NCBI GenBank assembly: GCA_036004685.1
Contig: DASYRE010000041.1
Span: forward strand, 62,001 to 126,000
Origin: Candidatus Polarisedimenticolia bacterium
GTDB taxonomy: Bacteria > Acidobacteriota > Polarisedimenticolia > Gp22-AA2 > AA152
Reading direction: 5' to 3'
Length of the DNA: 64,000 bases
The notes below the pieces were generated by a model. The model ran no database searches and was not told where the DNA came from. It was given only the letters and a program-made list of their open reading frames with translations. Both the position numbers and the translations under genes were made by a program. Numbering within the stretch: the stretch's first letter is position 1; each line of letters starts with the position of its first letter. Shown here one piece after another: positions 51,254 through 61,741 of this stretch.

Positions 51254-51994
51254 ATGCGAACCGTGATTTTCAGCGATCTTCATTCCAACCTGGAAGCGAC
51301 CCGGGCGGTTCTGGCGTCGGCGCGCTCGCACTCGTTCGACGCGGCCGTGGTGCTCGGCGATCTGGTCGGATACGGCGCCAGCCCCGCGGAAGTGATCGAG
51401 GCCGTCCGGGAGTTGAATCCGGTCGCGCTCGTCCGCGGAAACCACGACAAGGTCGTGGCGGGAATCGACGACGGGGAGGGTTTCAACCCGGTGGCCCTTG
51501 AATCGGCGCGGATCAACCGGGGCCTGCTGCGGCCCGGGCAGCGGGAGTTCCTCACGGCGATGCCTCGGGGCCCCTTCCCGGTCGGAGGCGGGTTCTGGAT
51601 CGCGCACGGCAGCCCCGCCGATGAGGACGAGTACCTCGTGGAGGAGAGGCAGGCGGCCTGGATTTTCGAGCAGAGCGATTTCCGGATCTGTTTCTTCGGG
51701 CACACGCATGTCGCCGGCGCCTTCGTCCTCAAGGAGGGGCGCGTCGAGCGTTTTCTTCCGCGGGGGGCGCAGACCACCTTGCTCTTGAAGCCGGAGGCGC
51801 GCTACTTGATCAATCCCGGATCGGTGGGACAGCCGCGCGACGAAGACCCGCGGGCGTCCTACGCGATCTACGACGAGGCGGCGGGAGAGACCGTCTTTCA
51901 CCGGGTGGATTACCCGATCCCGAGCGCCCAGGAGCGCATGCGGCGGCTGGGGCTCCCTTCGGTGCTGGCCGAGAGGCTGGCGTGGGGAGTCTGA
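51254..51994 (+). CDS. YfcE-like metallophosphoesterase
   Basis: A 246-residue calcineurin-like phosphoesterase with all metal-site motifs: FSDLHSN, LGDLVGYG, RGNHDK, IAHGSPADE and FFGHTHVAG, then NPGSVGQPRD. This set places it with small YfcE/DUF-type phosphodiesterases; the substrate is unknown. The start is ATG at 51254, 10 bp after aroK, so it is the likely last gene of that operon. It is convergent with the glycosyltransferase-like gene ending at 51996. Confidence 0.92.
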   Translation: MRTVIFSDLHSNLEATRAVLASARSHSFDAAVVLGDLVGYGASPAEVIEAVRELNPVALVRGNHDKVVAGIDDGEGFNPVALESARINRGLLRPGQREFLTAMPRGPFPVGGGFWIAHGSPADEDEYLVEERQAAWIFEQSDFRICFFGHTHVAGAFVLKEGRVERFLPRGAQTTLLLKPEARYLINPGSVGQPRDEDPRASYAIYDEAAGETVFHRVDYPIPSAQERMRRLGLPSVLAERLAWGV

Positions 51995-51995
51995 A

Positions 51996-53129
51996 TCAGC
52001 CGACCCACCAGCCGCACGCGAACATCGCCATCAGAAGCCCGGAGAGCGGCAGGCAGAGGCCGAGGTAGGCGAGCAGGAAGCCGGGTCGACGCCGGGAGGC
52101 CTCTCCCGCCAGGACGTGGAAGGGGAACGCCGCCAGCGACAAGCGGCTGAAGGACCAGAGCGTCGAGCCGAGAGGGACCAGTACCGAAAGCAGCGCGTGA
52201 GTCGCCCAGGAACGCGGGAAGCGCCACAAGAGGACCGGCAGCGCCGAAAGAAACAGAAGCGCCGCGACGAGCTCGAGGAGCGAGTTGTGAGCGCCGTGCA
52301 GCTGGGGCGGCTGCTCGAAGAACCGCTGGAAGGCGCGCCAGGGGCCTGACCACGCTCCGCGCCAGCGCTCCTGTCGATGGGCCCAGGCAAGGGGATCGCC
52401 GAACTTGCGGGCGCAATAGAAACTGAACGACCCCAGACCGGCCGGAAATCCCCAAAGCGAGCCCCACCCCTTCCACCCTCCATGATTCTCGAGGACTTCC
52501 CACGCCAGGGGAACCGCCACGAGGAACCCCGCGGGACGGCACAGCGCGCACAGGAATCCCAGGACCAGAACGGCCTCCCAGCGGCGGCGCCGCGCCGCGA
52601 GGAAGCATCCCAGCAGGAGAGCGAGAAACAGGGACTCGCTGTAGACGGCGGAGAGGAAGAGCGACGTCGGAAAAGCGAGGAGTCCCCAGAGAGATGCGTT
52701 CGCCGCCTCTTCGCCGAAGCGGTCCGCCGCGAGGCGATGGAGAAGGGTCAGCGCGCCCAGCAGCGAGAGGTTCGAGATGAGCACTCCCGCGAGCACCGGG
52801 TCCAGGCCGAGGGCCGACAAGGAGCGGATCAGAAGAGGGTAGAGGGGAAAGAAGCCGGCGGTGTCCGCCGCCACGTAACGCCCGGCATAGCGCGACAGCG
52901 GCTCGGCCCCGACGTATCCCTGGTCGGCGACGTAGAGGTACCATTCCGCATCCCAGCGCGCCCAGATTTCCAGGGGAAGCGCCCGGGGATCATGGGCCAC
53001 CAGGTTGCCCGGCATCCTCTCCCGGACCGATCCCATCAGCCCCAGAGCCAGGACTCCCACGACCAGCAGCGCGGCCCGGGTGACCGCGAAAGGGAAGAAG
53101 ATCCGGCGCAGCCATTCCGAAAGGCTCAC
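51996..53129 (-). CDS. PIG-V-like integral-membrane glycosyltransferase-family protein
   Basis: A 377-residue protein with about eight to nine helices and the mannosyltransferase/PIG-V-like signature in its first loop: WARWDAEWYLYVADQGYVG, then GFFPLYPLLIR, FPTSLFLSAVYSESLFLALLLG and a long Trp-rich loop (AHRQERWRGAW). The paired WDAxWY acid is the probable catalytic Asp of GT-C enzymes. It would use a polyprenyl-phosphate sugar at the membrane; acceptor unknown. The start is GTG at 53129 (GTGA overlap with the upstream stop) with GGGGGGGAA before it. An in-frame extension to 54236 is a shadow and is rejected. Confidence 0.82.
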   Translation of the reverse strand: MSLSEWLRRIFFPFAVTRAALLVVGVLALGLMGSVRERMPGNLVAHDPRALPLEIWARWDAEWYLYVADQGYVGAEPLSRYAGRYVAADTAGFFPLYPLLIRSLSALGLDPVLAGVLISNLSLLGALTLLHRLAADRFGEEAANASLWGLLAFPTSLFLSAVYSESLFLALLLGCFLAARRRRWEAVLVLGFLCALCRPAGFLVAVPLAWEVLENHGGWKGWGSLWGFPAGLGSFSFYCARKFGDPLAWAHRQERWRGAWSGPWRAFQRFFEQPPQLHGAHNSLLELVAALLFLSALPVLLWRFPRSWATHALLSVLVPLGSTLWSFSRLSLAAFPFHVLAGEASRRRPGFLLAYLGLCLPLSGLLMAMFACGWWVG

Positions 53130-54289
53130 TTCCCCCCCGAGACCGTCGGCGCCAGCAGGGCGGGAGAGCCCCGGCGCCGGCCGAGCGCGAGACGGGCCCG
53201 GTCGAGGGTCAGCGACAGCGGGATCGCCGACAGCGCCACGGGAACCATGAGAAAGCGGTTTCCATAGTGACTGGTGGCCCACCAGCGGTAGGTGCTGAAA
53301 AGGAGGAAGGTGAATTCGCAGAGGCAGAGCACCAGCAGCCCTTCCCAGGGACGGCGGCGCAGGAGGATGAAGAAGCCCGGGACCGCCAGGAGCAGGGCCG
53401 GCGAGGTGGGAAGCAGCCCCGTCCGGGCGGAGAAAAGCTGTCCCCGGACGCCCTCGGAGATCGGCAGATCGAAGAACCCCCGGTGGGAGACGGTGACGGC
53501 CTCTCCATGGGCCAGCACCAGGGTCCGATCGTAACCGGTGGTCGTCGGCGATCCGAACATCAAGGAGTTGATCAAGGCCAGCAGGAGCAGGGGGGGGAGG
53601 GCCCCCACCGCCAGCCGGAGCGCCGGTCTGCGATCGTGCCGGCAGCAGGCGAACGCCGCCACGATCAGCAGTGCGAAGAGATTCGTGATCTTGGCGAGAA
53701 CCGCCATCCCGAGGAAAAGCCCCCCGCCCAGGGGGCGTTCCCGCAGAACGAGTAAAAGGCCGCCGAGGAAGAGCAAGGCGGCGAACAGGTCGGGCGAATA
53801 GTTGTAGACGTAGGCCCGAACGAAGGTTCCCGCGAGCAAGGTCGTGGTCGAAAGGGTGGCGAGGCAAGGTGTCACGTGCCGGCGGCAGAGCGCCCAGATC
53901 ACTCCGGCCAGGCATCCCACGACGAGCAGGTTGAACAGAAGAAAGCCGGCGATCCCCAGGCCGGCGTAGAAGGGGACCGACAGCGCCGACATGAGAATCG
54001 GATGCTTCGGATACCACTCGCCGTGCAGGCCGAGGGCGACCTGCTTCTGGTGGACCTCGAGGCCTCCCTTGAGCTGGTTCTTGAGATCGAGATCCCCGTC
54101 GACGAGGAGGGAGACGGCAGCGGAGGCGTAGTAGGGGCAATCGCCGATGAGGAAGGAGCCCGAGCGAATCTCCCTTCCCCAAAGGGAAAGGAAGATCCCC
54201 GCCGCCACCATGAGATAGAGCAAAGGCAGCCCCCACCCCCCCCCGCAGCGCCCGAAAAGGCTTCCGGAGACGGTTTTTTTCGGCTCCAA
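53126..54289 (-). CDS. GT-C-like integral-membrane protein
   Basis: A 387-residue protein with about ten helices. The first periplasmic loop holds GDCPYYASAAVSLLVDGDLDLKNQL, an acidic loop typical of GT-C glycosyltransferases and ArnT/PMT-like proteins, followed by WYPKHPILMSALSVPFY and a Tyr/Asp-containing loop (YVYNYSPDLFAALLF). The start is TTG at 54289 with AGGAGG just upstream. A longer in-frame GTG at 54322 is excluded because it lies upstream of the expected transcript start (about 54319). It overlaps the next gene, so the two probably act together in glycan or glycolipid assembly. Confidence 0.78.
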   Translation of the reverse strand: MEPKKTVSGSLFGRCGGGWGLPLLYLMVAAGIFLSLWGREIRSGSFLIGDCPYYASAAVSLLVDGDLDLKNQLKGGLEVHQKQVALGLHGEWYPKHPILMSALSVPFYAGLGIAGFLLFNLLVVGCLAGVIWALCRRHVTPCLATLSTTTLLAGTFVRAYVYNYSPDLFAALLFLGGLLLVLRERPLGGGLFLGMAVLAKITNLFALLIVAAFACCRHDRRPALRLAVGALPPLLLLALINSLMFGSPTTTGYDRTLVLAHGEAVTVSHRGFFDLPISEGVRGQLFSARTGLLPTSPALLLAVPGFFILLRRRPWEGLLVLCLCEFTFLLFSTYRWWATSHYGNRFLMVPVALSAIPLSLTLDRARLALGRRRGSPALLAPTVSGGK

Positions 54290-54325
54290 AGCTCCCTCCT
54301 GTGGGTTTAAGGCCGACGGCACAAG

Positions 54326-54354
54326 AATATAGAATTAGTGATAAATATTGTCAA
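54326..54354 (-). promoter_or_regulatory. Consensus sigma70 promoter for the GT-C-like pair
   Basis: On the minus strand: TTGACA (54354-54349), a 17-bp spacer and TATATT (54331-54326). It lies in an AT-rich 130-bp gap and is divergent from the pilB promoter. Confidence 0.85.
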
Positions 54355-54391
54355 TTAATAGATAAATCATATGCAATTATCTTGTATTGAC

Positions 54392-54421
54392 TTGACAAAA
54401 ATTGTTCCTGAACACTATATT
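54392..54421 (+). promoter_or_regulatory. Sigma70 promoter for pilBTCSR
   Basis: TTGACA (54392-54397), an 18-bp spacer and TATATT (54416-54421). Its -35 region (TTGACAA) is the reverse complement of TTGTCAA at 54348-54354, which contains the -35 of the divergent promoter. Confidence 0.85.
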
Positions 54422-54535
54422 AAGCGAGGCTCATAAGTTGCGTAACTTACACCCATGGAATGGGTTAGAAATCTTGACCACGACGTCACCCGGCACCGCA
54501 CTCCCGTCTTCAGAATATTCCCGAGGGCTAACCCG

Positions 54536-56254
54536 ATGGCGGTAAAGCTCGGCGAGATGCTGATCAAAGCGAATCTGCTGACTCCCAAAAAGCTCCAGGA
54601 AGCGCTGGAGTACCAGAAGACGAACGGCGGCAAGCTGGGTTTCAACCTGGTCAAGCTCGGTCTGGTCAGGGAAGAAGACATCACGCGCGTGCTGTCCCAG
54701 CAGCACGGCGTTCCCGCCATCAACCTCCGCACCATGGAGCTGGACGAAGTCGTCGTCAAGCTCATCCCGTCCGAAGTGGCCCAGAAGTACCTGATCCTGC
54801 CGATCTCGCGCAACGGCGCCACCCTTACCGTGGCCATGGTGGATCCGACGAACGTCTTCGCCATGGACGACATCAAGTTCATGACCGGCTACAACGTCGA
54901 GCCGGTCGTGGCCTCGGAAGTGGCCATCAAGGAGGCGATCGATCGGTACTACGGCTCGATCCATGCACTGGAGCTCAAGAAGGTCATGGACGAGATGGCG
55001 GAGACGGACGACCCCGCCGCGCTCGAGGTCCTCGAGGACAGCGACGACGTCGATCTGGCGAAGCTGGAGGCCTCGACGGAGGAAGCGCCCGTCGTGCGCT
55101 TGGTGAACCTCATTCTCACCGACTCGATCAAGCGGGGGGCCTCGGACATCCACGTGGAGCCCTATGAAAAGGACTTCCGGGTCCGGTTCCGGATCGACGG
55201 CGTGCTCTACGAGATCATGAATCCTCCCATGAAGCTGAAGGACGCGATCACCTCCCGGCTGAAGATCATGGCCAAGCTGGACATCTCCGAGAAGCGCCTT
55301 CCGCAGGACGGCCGGATCAAGATCAAGATGAAGCTCCAGGGGAAGAACAAGGAGATGGACTATCGCGTCTCCGTCCTGCCCACCCTGTTCGGCGAGAAGA
55401 TCGTGCTGCGGCTGCTGGACAAGGAAAACCTGATGCTGGACATGACCCGCCTGGGGTTCGAGGAGGAGTCGCTCGGCAAGTTCGAGAAGGCGATCTTCAA
55501 GCCCTACGGGATGGTCCTGGTCACCGGGCCGACGGGCTCGGGAAAGACGAACACCCTGTATTCCTCGATCAGCCGGGTGAACACGCCCGAGACGAACATC
55601 ATGACGGCGGAGGATCCCGTGGAGTTCAACCTTCACGGGATCAACCAGGTGCAGATGAAGGAGCAGATCGGCCTGAATTTCGCCGCCGCGCTGCGGTCCT
55701 TTCTGCGCCAGGATCCGAACATCATCCTGGTCGGAGAGATCCGCGACTTCGAGACGGCCGAGATCGCCGTCAAAGCCGCGCTCACCGGGCACCTCGTCCT
55801 CTCCACGCTCCACACCAACGACGCCCCCTCCACGATCAACCGGCTGATGAACATGGGAATCGAGCCCTACCTGGTGGCCACCTCCGTGCACCTCATCTGC
55901 GCGCAGCGCCTGGTGCGCCGGTTGTGCAAGGAGTGCAAGGAGGAGATTCACATGCCGCAGCAGGCGCTGGCCGACATCGGGTACACGCCCGAGGAAGCGG
56001 CTAAGGTGAAGCTCTACAAAGGGCGCGGCTGCCCCGTGTGCAACAACACCGGCTACAAGGGCCGGGTCGGCTTGTACGAGGTCATGGAGATCTCCGATGA
56101 GATCCGCGAGATGATCCTCTGCGGAGCTTCCTCATTGGAGCTGAAGAACAAGGCGCTCGAGCAGGGAATGATCTCGTTGCGCAAGAGCGGCCTGCGAAAA
56201 ATCCGGGATGGGCTGACCACCGTCGAGGAGGTCGTCCGGGAAACGGTGCTCTAG
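54536..56254 (+). CDS. pilB: Type IV pilus extension ATPase PilB
   Basis: A 572-residue hexameric ATPase that powers pilus assembly. It has an N-terminal GSPII_E_N domain (about 1-150, LGEMLIKANLLTPKKLQEALEYQK), then the ATPase: GPTGSGKT at 331-338, the Asp box (EDPVEF), Walker B (RQDPNIILVGEIRD), His box (TGHLVLSTLHTNDA) and the tetracysteine zinc motif (LCKEC and CPVC). The start is ATG at 54536 behind GAGGG. An upstream ATG at 54455 is open in frame but has no ribosome site. It is first in pilB-pilT-pilC-pilS-pilR. Confidence 0.96.
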   Translation: MAVKLGEMLIKANLLTPKKLQEALEYQKTNGGKLGFNLVKLGLVREEDITRVLSQQHGVPAINLRTMELDEVVVKLIPSEVAQKYLILPISRNGATLTVAMVDPTNVFAMDDIKFMTGYNVEPVVASEVAIKEAIDRYYGSIHALELKKVMDEMAETDDPAALEVLEDSDDVDLAKLEASTEEAPVVRLVNLILTDSIKRGASDIHVEPYEKDFRVRFRIDGVLYEIMNPPMKLKDAITSRLKIMAKLDISEKRLPQDGRIKIKMKLQGKNKEMDYRVSVLPTLFGEKIVLRLLDKENLMLDMTRLGFEEESLGKFEKAIFKPYGMVLVTGPTGSGKTNTLYSSISRVNTPETNIMTAEDPVEFNLHGINQVQMKEQIGLNFAAALRSFLRQDPNIILVGEIRDFETAEIAVKAALTGHLVLSTLHTNDAPSTINRLMNMGIEPYLVATSVHLICAQRLVRRLCKECKEEIHMPQQALADIGYTPEEAAKVKLYKGRGCPVCNNTGYKGRVGLYEVMEISDEIREMILCGASSLELKNKALEQGMISLRKSGLRKIRDGLTTVEEVVRETVL

Positions 56255-56296
56255 CGCCGTCGGAACGGGGGTCCGCCCCCAGGAGGAGAACGAACC

Positions 56297-57418
56297 ATGT
56301 CCGTGACGCTCCATCAGCTTCTGAAGACCCTGGTCGAACAGGGCGGAACCGACCTGCATCTGACCACGAATTCTCCGCCTCAGATTCGGGTGGATGGAAA
56401 GCTGGTGCCCCTGCAGCTGCCCCCGCTCACGGCGCCCGAGACGAAGCAGCTCACCTACTCGGTGCTGACCGATCAACAGAAGCACCGCTTCGAGGAGAAC
56501 ATGGAGCTCGACTTCTCCTTCGGCGTGCGGGGCCTGGCGCGGTTCCGCGCCAACTTCTTCAACCAGCGGGGCGCCGTCGCCGCCGCCTTCCGTGCCATTC
56601 CCTGGGAGATCAAGGGATTTGACGAGCTTGGGCTTCCGGACGTCCTCAAGAAGCTGTGCGAGAAGCCCCGCGGCCTGGTCCTCGTCACCGGCCCGACGGG
56701 TTCCGGAAAATCCACGACGCTGGCGGCGATGATCGACAAGGTCAACAACGAGCGCTCCGAGCATATCGTCACGATCGAGGATCCCGTGGAGTACCTCCAC
56801 TCCCACAAGCGTTGCATCGTGAACCAGCGGGAGCTGTTCGCCGACACCCACTCCTTCCCGAACGCGCTCCGCTCGGTGCTGCGCCAGGACCCGGACGTCG
56901 TCCTGATCGGTGAGATGCGTGACCTGGAGACGATCGAATCCGCTCTTCGCATCGCCGAAACCGGCCACCTCACGTTCGCCACCCTGCACACGAACTCCGC
57001 GGTGCAGACGATCAACCGAATCATCGACGTCTTCCCGGCGCACCAGCAGGCGCAGATCCGCGCGCAGCTCTCCTTCGTGCTGGAGGGAATCCTCTGCCAG
57101 TCCCTGCTCCCCAAGGCGAACGGCAAGGGGCGCGCCTTGACGATGGAGATCCTGGTTCCGAACTCCGCGATCCGGAACCTGATCCGCGAGGACAAGGTCC
57201 ACCAGATCTACTCCATGATGCAGACCGGGCAGCTTCTCTACGGCATGCAGACCTTCAACCAGTCGCTGGCGACCCTCTATTTCAAGAAGCAAATCTCCCT
57301 GTCGACGGCTCTGTCTCGATCCTCCAACCCCGACGAGCTCCAAGAGATGATCAACCGGGGAGCCGGTCTGATCTACAACTCGCCGCCGGCCGGTACAGGC
57401 AGGCTGGCACGCAAATAG
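56297..57418 (+). CDS. pilT: Type IV pilus retraction ATPase PilT
   Basis: A 373-residue ATPase that retracts pili. It has a PAS-like N-domain, Walker A GPTGSGKS at 132-139, EDPVEYLHSHKRCIVNQRE, Walker B RQDPDVVLIGEMRD, His box TGHLTFATLHTNSA, and the PilT-specific AIRNLIRE (C-terminal AIRNLIRE motif needed for retraction), which tells it from PilU and PilB. The start is ATG at 56297 with AGGAGG before it. It lies 42 bp after pilB. Confidence 0.97.
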   Translation: MSVTLHQLLKTLVEQGGTDLHLTTNSPPQIRVDGKLVPLQLPPLTAPETKQLTYSVLTDQQKHRFEENMELDFSFGVRGLARFRANFFNQRGAVAAAFRAIPWEIKGFDELGLPDVLKKLCEKPRGLVLVTGPTGSGKSTTLAAMIDKVNNERSEHIVTIEDPVEYLHSHKRCIVNQRELFADTHSFPNALRSVLRQDPDVVLIGEMRDLETIESALRIAETGHLTFATLHTNSAVQTINRIIDVFPAHQQAQIRAQLSFVLEGILCQSLLPKANGKGRALTMEILVPNSAIRNLIREDKVHQIYSMMQTGQLLYGMQTFNQSLATLYFKKQISLSTALSRSSNPDELQEMINRGAGLIYNSPPAGTGRLARK

Positions 57419-57439
57419 GCGAAAGCAAGGAGAGAAGCG

Positions 57440-58642
57440 ATGCCAAGTTATTCGTGGAAGGGCAAGGGCAAAGGGGGAAAGGTCCAGCAGGGCGTCATCG
57501 CCGCCGACAGCAAAGAGTCGGTCGTCGCCTTGCTGCGCAAGCAGCAGATTCTGGTGACGGCGGTTACGGAGAAGGGCAAGGAGATCGCGCTCCCGAAGAT
57601 GGGCGGCGGCGTGAAGCAGAAAGAGATCGCCATCTTCACGCGCCAGTTCTCGGTCATGATCGACGCGGGACTCCCGCTGGTGCAGTGTCTCGAGATCCTG
57701 GGCAGCCAGCAGAAGAACCGGGTCTTCCAGAAGGTCCTGTTCGAGGTCCGTCAGGACGTCGAGTCCGGAGCGACCCTGGCGGATTCCCTCCGCAAGCACC
57801 CCAAGGTCTTCAACGATCTCTTTTGCAACATGATCGCCGCGGGAGAAGCCGGCGGCATCCTGGACACGATCCTGCAGCGGATGTCCACGTACATCGAAAA
57901 GCGGGTCAAGCTGCAGGCGGCGGTCCGCTCCGCGATGATCTATCCGGCCGCCGTCGTCACCATCGCGGTCGGCGTCGTGATCGTCATCTTGTGGAAGGTC
58001 ATCCCCACCTTCGCGGCCCTGTTCGAAGGGCTGGGCGCGCAGCTGCCGCTCCCCACCCGCATCACGATCGCCGTCAGCAAGTTCCTGGGGCGATACATGT
58101 GGCTCCTGGCGCTGCTGTTCGGCGCCGGGGTCTTCGGCCTGTTCCAATATCACAAGACCCACAAAGGGAAGCGGCAAATCGACCGGATCGTCCTGAAGCT
58201 GCCGGTCCTCGGAATGCTCATGAGGAAGATCGCGGTGGCGCGCTTCTGCCGCACTCTCGGAACCCTCCTGACTTCCGGAGTGCCGATCCTGGACGGCCTC
58301 GAGATCACGGCCCGCACGTCGGGCAACTCGATCGTCGAAGACGCCATCATGGCGACCCGCAAGAGCATCGAGGAGGGAAAGACCATCGCCCAGCCGCTGG
58401 AGGAGACCGACGTCTTCCCCCCGATGGTCATCCAGATGATTTCCGTCGGAGAGCAGACGGGAGCCCTCGACGCCATGCTCAGCAAGATCGCCGACTTCTA
58501 TGAGGACGAGGTCGACGAGGCGGTCGAGAATCTCATGGCGCTCCTCGAGCCGGCGATGATCCTGTTCCTGGGCGTCATGATCGGCGGCATCGTCATTTCG
58601 ATGTACATGCCGATGTTCAGCCTCATCGGGAAGATCTCCTAA
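57440..58642 (+). CDS. pilC: Type IV pilus inner-membrane platform protein PilC
   Basis: A 400-residue GspF-family protein that anchors the motor ATPases. Two GspF repeats (about 70-193 and 270-395) each have a cytoplasmic helical bundle and membrane helix: FTRQFSVMIDAGLPLVQCLEIL and FCRTLGTLLTSGVPILDGLEI. Three membrane helices (about 170-190, 215-240, 370-395). The start is ATG at 57440 with GGAGAG. pilS follows 17 bp downstream. Confidence 0.96.
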   Translation: MPSYSWKGKGKGGKVQQGVIAADSKESVVALLRKQQILVTAVTEKGKEIALPKMGGGVKQKEIAIFTRQFSVMIDAGLPLVQCLEILGSQQKNRVFQKVLFEVRQDVESGATLADSLRKHPKVFNDLFCNMIAAGEAGGILDTILQRMSTYIEKRVKLQAAVRSAMIYPAAVVTIAVGVVIVILWKVIPTFAALFEGLGAQLPLPTRITIAVSKFLGRYMWLLALLFGAGVFGLFQYHKTHKGKRQIDRIVLKLPVLGMLMRKIAVARFCRTLGTLLTSGVPILDGLEITARTSGNSIVEDAIMATRKSIEEGKTIAQPLEETDVFPPMVIQMISVGEQTGALDAMLSKIADFYEDEVDEAVENLMALLEPAMILFLGVMIGGIVISMYMPMFSLIGKIS

Positions 58643-58659
58643 CCGATCCGCCGGGAGGC

Positions 58660-60332
58660 ATGAGGATGACGCGGCAGGAGACGCAGCGGCCAATCGTCGG
58701 CTTGATGACCTATCGGGTCGTGGTCATCACGACCCTCCTCATCTCCACGTTCATCATCGAGCTGATCTTCCGCCCGGCGATTCCTCTGCGGCCCTTCTAT
58801 CAGCTGGGCGGAGTCACGTACGTGCTGAGCCTGGCCTACGCGCTGCTGTATCCGCGCATGAAAGGGAACCCGGTCTTCGTGCCGCTGCAGCTCGGCGGAG
58901 ACCTGCTGGTGGTCACGGGACTCGTCTACGTGACCGGAGGTCCAGAGAGCCCATTCTCGTTCCTGTACCTGATCCTGATCATCACGGCGTCGATCCTGCT
59001 GTTCCGCCGGGGCGCGATTCTCATCGCCACGGGGGCGTGGCTGCTCTACGCGGTTCTCGTCGAGGCCACCTACTTCCGCCTGCTTCCGTTGTATCCGCGC
59101 GGGGACTTCGAGGGGGCGGATCTTTCCGAGCGGCGGATCCTCTATCTCCTGTTCGCGCACCTCTTCTCCTTCCTGACGGTGGCGTACCTGATTTCCCACG
59201 TTTCCGAGATGCTGCGCAAGGCGGGGGAGAAGCTCACGGCCAAGGAGAACGACCTTGCCGAGCTGCGGGCCTTCAACGAGGACATCATCGACAGCATGAA
59301 CAGCGGGCTCCTCACCACCGGCCTCGAGGGGCGCATCACGTTCACCAACCGTGCGGCGTCCCAGATCACGGGATACTCGGCCGCGGAGCTCGCGGGGCGG
59401 GGAGTGACGGACCTCCTCGGTGCGGGTCCGGGCTTCCTGGGCGAGGTGCGCGAGGGACTCGGGAGAGCCAACCGATTCCGGTTCGAGAAGGAATTCCAGG
59501 CGCGCGGGGGCGAGAATCTCTTTCTCGGCTTCACGGCCTCGATTCTGAAGAACAAGGAGGCGACTCCCCTGGGGTTCATCTTCATCTTCCAGGACCTCAC
59601 GGAAATCCGCGTCCTGGAGGAGGAGGTCGGGCTCCAGAAGAGGATGGCGGCCCTGGGCGAGATGGCCGCCGGCATGGCCCACGAGCTGCGCAATCCGCTC
59701 GCCTCGATCAGCGGATCGGTGCAGGTCCTGAAGCGAGATCTTCCCCCGGGCTCGGAGCAGAGCGAGCTGATGGGGATCATCCTCAAGGAATCCCGCAGGC
59801 TCGACCAGACGATCCGCGATTTTCTCCTGTTCGCGAAGCCGGGGCGCTTCACCCCCGAGCGGGCCGACCTCTCCGAGATCCTCTCGGATTCCCTCAAGCT
59901 CCTGCAGAACAGCGAGGAATTCCGGCCGTCGCACCGGTTGAAGACCCAGTTCCATCCCGAGAAGATCCCGGTGGTCGTGGACGCGAACCGGATGCGGCAG
60001 GTGTTCTGGAACCTGGCGAAGAACGCCCTCAAGGCGATGCCGGAAGGGGGAACGCTGACCGTGAAGGCGCTCGGAGAAGTCGACGGCCAGGTGCTCATCT
60101 CGTTCCAGGACGAGGGCATCGGCATGGGAGAAACGGAAGTGACCCGGAACTTCCAGCCGTTCCACGGGTCCTTCCAGACCGGCACGGGGCTGGGATTGGC
60201 GATTGTCTACCGGATCGTCCAGGAGCATCAGGGGCGGATCCGGGTGAAGAGCCGGCGCAGTGCCGGCACGGAAGTGCAGATACTGCTGCCCAAGAAGCAC
60301 GGGGAGGCCCGGCGCGCCGCGCAGGAGGAAAC

Positions 60333-60348
<16 letters not shown>
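58660..60348 (+). CDS. pilS: PilS-type sensor histidine kinase
   Basis: A 562-residue membrane kinase. Six N-terminal helices (about 14-190) are the PilS hallmark. A PAS domain (about 205-320, SMNSGLLTTGLEGRITFTNRAASQITGYSAAE) follows, then HisKA with phospho-acceptor His341 (MAHELRNPLASISGSV) and an ATP-binding domain with N (WNLAKNALKAM), G1 (DEGIGM) and G2 (GTGLGLAIVYRIV) boxes. It phosphorylates PilR to control pilin and related genes in known systems. It starts at ATG 58660 (58666 is a near alternative). The pilR start overlaps its end. Confidence 0.95.
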
Positions 60349-61733
<1,385 letters not shown>

Positions 61734-61741
61734 AGGAGCCG

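Noticed and set aside
53130-54236. N-terminal extension of the PIG-V-like protein
   Set aside because: It overlaps the other GT-C-like gene in a shadow frame and has no membrane or family features. The GTGA overlap at 53129 gives a clear start.
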